This document shows, piece after piece, positions 21,315-28,622 of a DNA stretch of 28,622 nt (within the stretch, counting starts at the first letter, position 1; every line of letters begins with the position of its first letter). The DNA is from Chara braunii. Lineage: Eukaryota > Streptophyta > Charophyceae > Charales > Characeae. The position numbers and the translations under genes are program-made. The notes under the pieces were generated by a model that ran no database searches, was not told where the DNA came from, and worked only from the letters and a program-made list of their open reading frames with translations. The DNA lies in the NCBI GenBank assembly GCA_003427395.1, contig BFEA01000224.1, positions 1,155,043 through 1,183,664 on the forward strand, written 5' to 3'.

Positions 21315-21765
21315 ATGGATCCACAGTGGAAAGATGATGATTCTTCGCCCACCGGTAGTGGTGAAGAACAGGGTGATCGAGTGTCTGTCCACAGTGCCGG
21401 TCGTGAATTGGTACTTCATGAAACCATCGAGTTGGGTAACGACTCGGCTGCCACCGAGCTGGTTAGCGACTCAGGTGTGGCCAAGGTGCAGAACGTCGAA
21501 TCCTCCGTGGAAGTCGGAGAGGTAGCCGTCAGCATCAAAGATGGATCCAGAGTGGAAAGGTCATGATTCTCCATCCACCTGTTGCGGTGCAGAACAGGGT
21601 GATCGAGCGTCTGTCCTCAGTACCGGTCGGGAAATGGTGCTTCATGAAGCCATCGACTTGCCTAGCGACTCAGCTGCCACCGAGTTGGTTAGCGACACGG
21701 TTGTGGCCGATATGCAGACAGCAAATCCTCCGTGGACGTTGGCGCAGTGGCGCGACAGGAGGGCG
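21315..21765 (+). repeat. 75-codon tandem repeat whose second copy is shifted by one base
   Basis: Units start ATGGATCC at 21315 and 21541, 226 bp apart. Both encode MDP.WK followed by EQGDR.SV, GRE.VLHE and SDSAATELVSD. Alignment shows one extra A in ATCAAAGATGG (about 21538-21540) compared with ATCCAGATGG in the first unit. The original period was therefore 225 bp and in frame. The insertion throws the second copy out of the first copy's frame. Confidence 0.9.
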
Positions 21766-21792
21766 ATTTCCCTCAAAGGGTTCCCGAGCACA

Positions 21793-21935
21793 GTAAGATT
21801 TGTGAATAGGAGCACTCGCATATCTGTGACTAGCCAGCTCTATGTTCGTCCAAATTGATGTGATGGGTTCATGTACCTATTACCACTCATTGAAAAAAAG
21901 TTTGTGGGCTGTGGGTTGTTTTCTATGTTTTACAG
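21793..21935 (+). other. Probable GT-AG intron in the ULP1-like gene
   Basis: ACA|GTAAGA is a good donor at 21793, and a T-rich stretch ending TTTTACAG at 21935 is a good acceptor. The 143-bp interval has stops in all frames and separates two protein-like stretches. Plant-like introns of this size are common. It is inferred from sequence alone. Confidence 0.5.
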
Positions 21936-23247
21936 GTGTGAGTTTGTCAATGTCCCTGCCCATGAAACCTTTAAAAGTCGTGCACGAGAAATGTCTTTCA
22001 GGGAGGTCATTGGCCGCTTTATCGAAGAAGTTGTCAAGTGTAGGGTTGTTTAAAATGATCCTGATGCCTCGCCTTTCCCAGAGAGTTGTCAGGGTTCTGA
22101 AGGCTTGTGGAATAGATAAGGAGGAAGCTTTGTGGAAACATTTGGCTGCGTCTATTAAAAGCGTTACTGCTTTGTCTGATGGGTCTGATGACGATGCCAA
22201 ACGGGGTGTCTTGAAAGACCCATATCCTAAGTACATCGCCAAGGACACATTCAACAGTTGGGGACACAACTTTTCTGGGAAAAGGGCAGACAGTTCTTAG
22301 CCATTTCGCACCGGTGATTTTGGTCACTCCTCACACTTGTTCGTGGGTGTTTGTGCAGCTGGGGCGACATCATGTTTTCGCGTTCCCTTGCCTACTGAGG
22401 AGCTTAGCGCTACGAACTTGAGAATGTTGCAGGACGTCTGCGGAGATTTCAGCAACGGCCACGAGGTGGTTTTCTCGGTTCGCAAAGGGGCCAGTTCAAT
22501 TTCGTTGAGCAGAAAAAATCTTCAAACTCTTGTCCAGGGGGAATGGCTTTCCGACGAGGTGGTGGAGTCGTACTTGGCCTTGCTTGGCAACGCTGCGTTG
22601 CCTGGGTGTCCCTCTCTTTACATTTTCAGTCCTTTTTTCTATACCAAGCTCGTCGGTGGCGGCTATCGACATGAAAGGGTTGCGAGATGGACAAAAGATG
22701 TGAATATTTTCTCGTACGACATGGTCTTGATTCCTGTCCATAAACATCGAGTTCATTGGACCCTATTATGTGTCCGATAAACAATGGCAGGAGTACTACG
22801 AGTCCCTCCTACAAGACGATGGAGGTTTTTCTTCCGATGTGCTTGCGAACTTCACGCAATACCCCGTGACGAAGCAGTTTGTCAATTTGGTCAAACAACG
22901 GAACTGGATCTCCCGGAGCCCAAGGTGGTTGCTCATGGTGTCCCTCTAGTCGGACGGGTCGAGCTGCGGTGTTTTCATGCTGGCCTTCGCTTCATTTCTT
23001 GCACGCGGCTATCCGCCATCATTTCCGATAGCCCAAAGCGACATTCCAAACATCAGGCTGAGGATTGCGGTGGGCATACTTAAAGGCTCTGAATAATACT
23101 CCTGTTATTAAAATAAGCGTAGTTTTTTATTCGAAAGGCCATAAGCAGAAGTGCGAATTTATTCTCACTTCGTCTAGCAGTCGGCCGGTTCGAGATGTGC
23201 TATTGTTTTGATGAGGTACCGGATTGCAGTGGACGTTTTGGTCAAGT

Positions 23248-23630
23248 AAGCGCTTAGGTGTCGATGTGAATATCCCAGCCTCGGGCTGTAGCATTTTTTT
23301 TAGGGTTCTTCAGTTGGAGGAACCTGTCATCTTTACTCGTAGGAATTTCGACAGCGTTGTGCTACCTTTGTTTGTTTTCAGGTTGTTCTCATTGCTTGCC
23401 GCACAACATCAGCTAGAGGGTTGCAGCGGACGCTTACGTGAAGTAGAAGCTTAGATGCCGATATAAATATCCCAGTCACGTGGTGCAGTATCTTTTAAGT
23501 AGATGCTTACATATCGGATGTGGATATCCTAAATTTTTGCTCCCTTTGTTTGTTTTCGGGTTGTTCTCCTTATGTCCTCTACGACCGCCGCAGCAACGTG
23601 CTGGGTTTGTTCGTTTCCAGGTTATGCTCC
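23248..23630 (+). repeat. Degenerate repeats after the ULP1-like gene
   Basis: A word like AAGCGCTTAGGTGTCGATGT plus GAATATCCCAG occurs at 23248, 23444 and about 23501. A second word like CTTTGTTTGTTTTCAGGTTG occurs at about 23364, 23544 and 23604. The two families alternate with a spacing of roughly 60-200 bp, suggesting an old tandem duplication in the 3' region of the element. Confidence 0.65.
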
Positions 23631-23939
23631 TATGTTACTCATGGGACGTCTTCGTCCTGTTGTAGATATTGTTTACACTCATGCTCGTGGGGCTCGATAC
23701 TCTGATTCATTTAGCAAGATATTGGTAAAAGATATCAACGATTTCTTCTTGGTCGCTAAATTATTTCGTGCTTATCTCTTTCTTTCGCGAGACTTTGTGG
23801 TGTGAAAGCCCCCCTCCCCCGCCCCACCCCGACCGCCCAACTTTCACATGTTCTGGCTCGCCCCTGTTCTGCACGTGCCGCCCCGTTTTGCGGTTAAACC
23901 TCTCTGCTTGTCTTCACTGCATGTTGTCTGTTGGTTCCA
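23631..23939. other. No gene seen
   Basis: A C-rich run (about 23811-23835) is the only notable feature. Confidence 0.5.
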
Positions 23940-24650
23940 TATGACAATTGCGAACTTAATCTCCATTCGAAAATCAATTATCGTCAGAATGTATGTGTGC
24001 TTGAAGTTGTTTTACGGATTAAGCGGTGCACAAAATGATTGTCAATTTTGTTATCCCCAGAATACATCTCGTGCTCTCCACGGAATGCTGGTTGTTGTTT
24101 CCGTATGAAAAATGCGAACATATTCCCACTTGGGATGCCGTTCATTTGTAATTAAACCGTTCATGTCCACAAATTTCCCAAAATGATTACTTTTTGTGTT
24201 GTAAACGCCAGCTTGTTCATAAATGCAAGTTCGACAAAATGATCATCAATTGTACTATTCCCGGAATGTGTGTGTGCTTTGCCCATGTGTTTGGTGCTGA
24301 AGGATCGATATGAAGCGTTCGCAAAAATAGATGATTTGTCGAAAATGTTACCTTCTGTGTTCTCACTGAAAGACTGATCATTTACACAAGTTCGCAAAAA
24401 ATGCTATTTTTTTTACAGGTCTTCTGTCTTGTCGACAAAATGAATAAAAAGCGTTCATTTGTGTTTTTTGTGCTATCAACGCCAGCTTGTTCATAACTGC
24501 AAGTTGGAATGCTGGTTGTTGTTTCCTTTTGTGTTGTCACTTGAAGAGTAATCATTTACGCAAGTTCGCAAAAAATGATAGTGATCATTTACGCAAGTTC
24601 GCAAAAAATAATATTTTTTTTACAGGCCTTCTGTCTTATCGACATAATGG
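23940..24650 (+). repeat. Nested degenerate repeats containing AAGTTCGCAAAAAAT
   Basis: ATCATTTACNCAAGTTCGCA followed by AAAAATG begins at 24378, 24551 and 24584. The first and third copies continue with a T-run, TTTTACAGG and CTTCTGTCTTRTCGACA. AACGCCAGCTTGTTCATAA followed by TGCAAGTT occurs at 24204 and 24479. GGAATGCTGGTTGTTGTTTC occurs at about 24081 and 24508. Copies are interleaved, so the region grew by repeated segmental duplication. Confidence 0.8.
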
Positions 24651-25411
24651 ATACATCGCTAAAAAGATTGTCATTTGAGTCATGTCTAAGCGAATGTGAA
24701 ATTGGTTCCATGTACTTTGTGATTTTTGGAAAGCCTCTGTGTACTTTGCAATGCGGGATTGAATGAATTTTTTGCATTGAATGATTTCTGGAAACTCTTC
24801 GTGTGCTGTGCAACTTCACATTCGGAAAAACACAAGGCAACTTGAGATGGTTTTCATCTCGATGTTTGCGATGACAAGAGATACTTATATGAATGGATAT
24901 GTATCTTCTCCACACAAAGATTTGATGACATTTTCATCCGGGAATGTACAAATGACAAGCCAATGTCCATATTAAATCATCACGCTGATGGAGTGCGCAC
25001 CTGCTTCTCCATCAAAGTGCGAGTTCAATCGCACTTCTGGTGTGAACCCTGAGCAATTCCCTCGCACTTTGCTTCACGTCAAGGAGGGGATCGAATACGC
25101 CTCTGGTAAGCACCTGCACATCACGAAGCAAGAGCACGTCCCAATTGGAACATCGTCGGGTTCTTGCGATGTCGACTCCCACATAATGACTACACTAAAC
25201 AGCGGCAGGATAACCGGTCCGCCTCTCCGATGTAGATCTAACGGTGGATTGCGTCAAATCTGCTCTCATAGATCCACACCGGGGATGGGGGTCGGGATCC
25301 GACCACAGTTTGCTTGTAAGGCATCATATGATGTGTCGATATAACCGACATCCAGAACTGCTAGGTGAGCATCTAGTGCTACGCCGATAAGTTTCAAACA
25401 TAACAACAACG
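24651..25411. other. Inner flank of right TIR, no gene recognised
   Basis: A frame at 24988-25344 is open for 118 codons but matches no family. A perfect 8-bp stem (AAGTGCGA 25015-25022 with TCGCACTT 25029-25036) is present. Nothing else is supported. Confidence 0.5.
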
Positions 25412-25580
25412 CGACAACACTCGTAGTCCCTTGAGTATCCATCCCATAATTTTCCGTCGCAGAAATCGGATAGCCGACACTCGCGAGACTTTGTATAACA
25501 GGGCTATCTCATATCGACTAGCAATGCATGTGCACGCAAGCAATCGCAATGATGGCGTACTATGTACTGCCCATAATCAA
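25412..25580 (-). repeat. Right terminal inverted repeat
   Basis: This is the reverse complement of the left-end sequence 19511-19692. The innermost 21 bases are identical and the rest matches at roughly four in five positions after one gap. Weaker similarity may continue outward to about 25640. Confidence 0.85.
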
Positions 25581-25741
25581 GCGCACAAGTTGCACGTTGA
25601 TGGGTCCGGAGCACTCGAACAAACCTTAAGTTTATTCTGAGTTGCCGAGCAGCGGCCGCTCCAAAAGGCTGCCTCGAAGATAGCCTACAAGGGATAAATT
25701 TGAACATCGTTGGTGTGTTGGGGTGGTTGGGGTTGGGTAAG

Positions 25742-25757
25742 GTGTGTGTGTGTGTGT
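25742..25757. repeat. (GT)n microsatellite
   Basis: Eight GT units. Confidence 0.95.
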
Positions 25758-25876
25758 ATGTGATGGGTCGAGTACTCCAAGCGATGGCAGTTGACCCATA
25801 TCACTGCCCACTTAGCAACACTTAGCAATGATTGTTCCAATTTATTCTTATTTATATCGCTCCTCAGTTCATATTG

Positions 25877-25962
25877 CCAACATGAATTTCTCTTACGTAT
25901 ATAACTCCAACATGAATTTCGGCTTTGTTACAAAAAGTGAACAATCAAAAGGTTCACTTTTT
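25877..25962. repeat. Direct repeat pair plus perfect 11-bp hairpin
   Basis: CCAACATGAATTTC occurs at 25877 and 25907. AAAAAGTGAAC (25932-25942) pairs exactly with GTTCACTTTTT (25952-25962) around a 9-base loop. Confidence 0.85.
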
Positions 25963-25987
25963 CACTTTTAACGAAATGTGTATTAAT

Positions 25988-26522
25988 CAACAGAAAAATT
26001 CCCGCGAGAAATGAAGGTTGAAAAAATATTTCATAAAAAGAAATCCTTCATATTTATAAATTATCATTCCAATTTTTGTCAAATTCTAAAATTTTCAGTT
26101 TTATTTGAGAAGTTTCCGTCTAAATATGAGTTTTCCCTTCCAACAATATATATTTGTTTAAGATGGAATGACCGTCTGGACGAGTTTATGAAATATTGTA
26201 ATTAAAACTTTCATTCTACTACAACAAATATCTTCTAATTTAGATCGGATTGACTTATTTATGACTGAAAATTCTTACTTAGAATGACAGTCCAATTAAA
26301 ATATTTCATGAACTCATCCAAACTTTCATTACAGCTCTAGCATGCAGTTCAAATAAGAAGTGATACCCCATTCCTGAAAGGAAAGTTCTCAAGTAAGACG
26401 AAAAATTTTAAAATTTGAATGACATTTTTTAAGATTGAATGAAAATTTAAAATTTAGAAAGTAATTTTACTATAGAATGACTATTTAATTCTGGATTTTT
26501 TTTTATTTTATTGCAACTGTTG
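25988..26522. mobile_element. Foldback MITE-like element, copy 1
   Basis: An A/T-rich unit bounded by CAACAGAAAAATTCCC on the left and AACTGTTG on the right. Most of its length is one imperfect palindrome. For example, TGGACGAGTTTATGAAATAT near 26180 is mirrored by the complement of AATATTTCATGAACTCATCC near 26300, and pairing extends outward past TTCAGTTTTATTTGAGAAG. No open frame of substance. This is typical of non-autonomous DNA transposons. A target duplication is not evident. Confidence 0.7.
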
Positions 26523-26795
26523 AACCACTGGGAGCAGGAGTTGAAATTATGAAAGGGGTATTAGGCGTCTTCTCGTTTCCAAGTGGACATGCAGTCGAGT
26601 ATGTGCTACGAGTTAGCTCCTCAACATGTCCCTGTACGGCCCTTACAACAAGCATGAGCCCACCCTAAGTGAAGACGGACCCCTAAATTTCAATATGACC
26701 TGAGTTCATCAATTTTGGCAAAGTTTGGTGGGCGCCAGAGAGTTGCTACGAGTCAGTTGGTTATATCCTCGGTACTCGTGAGAATGAGAAATAAT

Positions 26796-27316
26796 AACAA
26801 AAAAAATCATATGAGAAATGAAAGTTGAAAAAACATTCCATAAAAAATAATTTCTTCATATTGATAAATTACAATTCTAATGTTCATAAAATTCTAAAAT
26901 TTTCAGTTTTATTTGACAAGTTTCAGTCTAAATATGAGGTTTTATTTTCAAGTACATCTATTTGTTCGAGATGGAATGAAAGTCTGGACGAGTTTATGAA
27001 AAATTTTAATTAAACTTTTATTCTATTACAACAAATATCTTATAATTTAGATTGGATTAACCTATTTATGACTGAAAATCCTTACTTAGAATGACAGTCC
27101 AATTAAAATATTTCATGAACTCATTCAGACTTTCATTCCATCTCTAGTATGAATTTCAAATAAGAAGGGATACCCCATTATTGAAAGGAAAGTTTTCAAG
27201 TAAGACGAAAAATTTTAAAATTGCAATGACATTTTTTAAGATGGAATGAAAATTTGATATTTAAAATGTAATTTTATTATAGAATGATTATTTAATTCTG
27301 GAAATTTTTTCTGTTG
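26796..27316. mobile_element. Foldback MITE-like element, copy 2
   Basis: It has the same orientation and layout as copy 1 and aligns to it almost throughout, with many substitutions. The right end TTTTTTCTGTTG is the inverse of the left end of copy 1 (CAACAGAAAAA), which defines the likely terminal inverted repeat. About 270 bp of unrelated sequence separates the copies, so they are separate insertions or a duplication with loss of identity. Confidence 0.7.
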
Positions 27317-27816
27317 AAATTGTGGGCTTTTTGGACTCTTCTAGCAACATAGGTGAAGCAGGGAGAACCTCACGTTTACTTTTGGATGGTTGGGTAGGCC
27401 TAACCAATTTGGTCCCAAGCCACTGTCTGAATGGGCATGGGCGCAAGCACTTTGGCTCCAACGGAAGCTACTTGAAACACACGAGGCCTAACAAGACAGT
27501 GAACTAGGCGAGCATTTTCCATAAAGGAAAGGGTTCGCCACTGGTGGGTTCATTGGGGCATTAGGCAGTGCATGCGGCAACGCTGCTTAAGCGTGCACGC
27601 ACGGGTTGTGCATTGTACGCTAGCGCTAGGTGCCAAGCAGTGCACGCGGGCGCTAAAAAAAAGGAGGGCACTGCTGAGGGCAGCACCATAGTCAACCCTA
27701 CATAGCCAAGGCTTGGCTTCGATAGCCAGTGGAGGTGGTGGTGGTCTTCGTGTATGAGGAAGACGTGGGTAAACAAGACGAGGGAGAAATAAAAATGATG
27801 ATGTAAGGGCACGTAC
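27317..27816. other. No gene recognised
   Basis: It contains GTGCATGCGGCAACGC- and GTGCACGCGGGCGC-like words (about 27565-27655) that repeat imperfectly. If the minus-strand exon at 27817-27885 is real, its intron would lie here. Confidence 0.45.
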
Positions 27817-27885
27817 CTGGTCTTCACGATGGTCTACAGGGTCGACATCTTCATGTACTTCGGTTGTTGTTGCTGACGTCAACAT
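27817..27885 (-). CDS. Possible first coding exon on minus strand
   Basis: Reading leftward from an ATG at 27885, 23 codons (MLTSATTTEVHEDVDPVDHR and three more) end exactly at a consensus donor CAG|GTACGT. The peptide is acidic and protein-like, and the text beyond the donor looks intronic. No downstream exon is identified. A chance ATG before a chance donor is a real alternative. Confidence 0.2.
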
Positions 27886-27962
27886 GATGCATTGTCAATG
27901 CGTAGGTTGGTAGTACCTGTGTGATCGTGGTCTGGGTGCTAATCGCCAAATATGTGGAAGGG

Positions 27963-27980
27963 TTATATATATATATATAT
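27963..27980. repeat. (TA)n microsatellite
   Basis: Nine TA units. Confidence 0.95.
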
Positions 27981-28181
27981 GTTGGTGGTGGCGAGAGTAT
28001 GCTCTCATTAACTTTCAGTTTCGGTGCTTTGGTTCTCCGTTGGTGTAATATCAGTGCATTTATGCTTTCTGGACACTGTTGGAATTTCTGGCTTTCAATG
28101 TGATTTTGCATTCTATATTTCTGTCATATCGCTAATTTTTCTTGCAATATATTGTTATATTAACTTATAAATAATGTACTA

Positions 28182-28246
28182 GGCTACCAGCCGGGCCGCC
28201 TGGGTCCCGCGTCGCCAGCCCGTACAAGGACCAAGGAGGGTTCCAG

Positions 28247-28278
<32 letters not shown>
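28182..28278 (+). mobile_element. SINE-like unit A with 32-base poly(A) tail
   Basis: GGCTACCAG and CCAGCCCG words lie about 32 bases apart and are followed, after a short spacer, by 32 consecutive A (28247-28278). Two related units follow on the opposite strand. A poly(A) end suggests retroposition. Confidence 0.45.
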
Positions 28279-28280
<2 letters not shown>

Positions 28281-28385
28281 AAAAATCCAAAAAAAAACTA
28301 TGTTATGCAGGAAAAAAAATTAAACAACGTTTGCCTTAGGGTCACATCGAAATTTTGCACCAAATTTAGTAAAACAAATAAAATA

Positions 28386-28463
28386 AAAATTTTATTTTTA
28401 TTTTTATTTCTTTTATTGTTTTTAGCCCAGTCGGGCAAGTGACCCCTGGCCACTCTGGTAGCC
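28386..28463 (-). mobile_element. SINE-like unit B, A-rich tail on minus strand
   Basis: Read on the minus strand it starts GGCTACCAGAGTGG, passes TCACTTGCCCG and ACTGGGCT, and ends in an A-rich stretch (28386-28423). It is related to units A and C. Confidence 0.45.
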
Positions 28464-28484
28464 TACATAATATATCTATTGTTC

Positions 28485-28542
28485 CATTTTTTTCATTTTT
28501 TTTTGTCCGGGCTGGCAAATGGTCTCGAACCACACTGGTAAC
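28485..28542 (-). mobile_element. SINE-like unit C with a Pol III B-box match
   Basis: On the minus strand, AGTTACCAGTGTGGTTCGAG continues to CCATTTGCCAGCCCGG and an A-rich tail. GGTTCGAGACC (28521-28531) fits the B-box consensus GGTTCGANNCC, as expected of a tRNA-derived SINE. No A box is evident upstream, so a truncated copy is likely. Confidence 0.45.
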
Positions 28543-28622
28543 TTAGTTAAATGCCCATTTTACCCTTAAAAAAAAAAAAATTGGTATAAATTTATTGATT
28601 GGTTATGCCCCTACCCCCCCCC

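Larger units (their letters stand above)
20739..23096 (+). pseudogene. ULP1/SENP-like (peptidase C48) protease pseudogene
   Basis: ULP1-type enzymes cut SUMO-like modifiers from proteins with a His-Asp-Cys triad. The acidic N-terminal region (20739-21792) consists of internal repeats. An intron probably follows at 21793-21935, then a middle region with DKEEALWKHLAASIKSV. The catalytic domain starts near 22490 with LSRKNLQTLVQGEWLSDEVV, then LYIFSPFFYTKLVGGGY and WTKDVNIFSYDMVLIPVH, with the catalytic His in VHW (22754-22756). After a frameshift, YYESLL has Glu (22800-22802) at the usual catalytic Asp position. The nucleophile region reads SDGSSCGVFML, with Cys at 22965-22967. TAG at 22947 sits six codons before the Cys, where the oxyanion-hole Gln belongs. 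Other stops (for example 22298-22300) and frameshifts near 21540, 22775, 22900 and 22946 make it non-functional. The family call is strong; the N-terminal exon structure is inferred. Confidence 0.8.
19511..25580 (+). mobile_element. TIR element carrying a ULP1-like protease gene
   Basis: The two ends share a diverged inverted repeat of about 170-180 bp, and a decayed C48-protease gene lies between them, reading left to right. In flowering plants ULP1-like domains are repeatedly carried by Mutator-like elements (Kaonashi-type), which have long TIRs and 9-bp target duplications. No MuDR transposase, zinc finger or other transposase motif is visible here, so the copy would be non-autonomous. The superfamily is inferred from the cargo and TIR length only. 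Exact termini and target duplication are not resolved, and weak similarity extends outward on both sides. Confidence 0.65.

Noticed and set aside
20814-21419. 201-codon minus-strand open frame
   Set aside because: Antisense shadow of the acidic repeat region of the ULP1-like gene, whose in-frame periods are on the plus strand.
23940-24650. Repeats considered as a CRISPR-like array
   Set aside because: Units are interleaved, diverged and unequal in spacing, in clearly eukaryotic DNA.
24988-25344. 118-codon open frame near the right inverted repeat
   Set aside because: No recognisable motif and no continuation; plausible by chance.

Overview
The window looks like intergenic, transposon-derived DNA from a large eukaryotic nuclear genome. 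I see no intact protein-coding gene, rRNA, tRNA or CRISPR array. A green-plant source (streptophyte alga or land plant) is my best guess. The reasons are a tRNA-Asp primer-binding site of the type plant Ty3/Gypsy elements use, GT-AG intron signals, many microsatellites, and old coding frames broken mainly by stop codons explainable as C-to-T changes at CAG and CGA. A charophyte such as Chara is possible but not shown by the sequence.

Layout. 1-7464: mostly unrecognised non-coding DNA with microsatellites, a G-quadruplex-prone tract (644-708), a hairpin (1631-1677) and one weak acidic reading frame (2351-2587). 7465-7862: an orphan exon-like coding piece. 8451-8480: the 3' edge of an LTR plus a primer-binding site, followed by a decayed leader that contains a striking 101-nt hairpin (9289-9389). 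9698-11590: the 5' part of a LINE, with a frameshifted ORF1 and an AP-endonuclease domain but no reverse transcriptase. The LINE stops abruptly in the 3' part of the endonuclease domain and runs into an unrelated reading frame (11560-13395) with three in-frame stops. 13398-16520: GC-rich non-coding DNA with minisatellites. 16707-18521: a TATA box behind a strong hairpin, three sets of degenerate repeats, and a second, weaker primer-binding-site candidate. This may be one long LTR.

The centrepiece is 19511-25580. A roughly 170-180 bp sequence at the left end recurs in inverted orientation at the right end, including an exact 21-bp block. Between these terminal inverted repeats lies a decayed gene for a ULP1/SENP-type (peptidase C48) cysteine protease. 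It has a long acidic N-terminal region made of internal repeats and a probable intron. This is the architecture of a DNA transposon that carries a SUMO-protease-like gene, as in the Kaonashi-type Mutator-like elements of flowering plants, but no transposase is visible here. The protease is dead: it has several frameshifts, Glu replaces the catalytic Asp, and a stop sits at the oxyanion-hole Gln position.

25580-28622: two diverged foldback (MITE-like) elements of about 530 bp in the same orientation, a possible minus-strand first exon, and three short units of a SINE-like family with A-rich tails, one on the plus and two on the minus strand.
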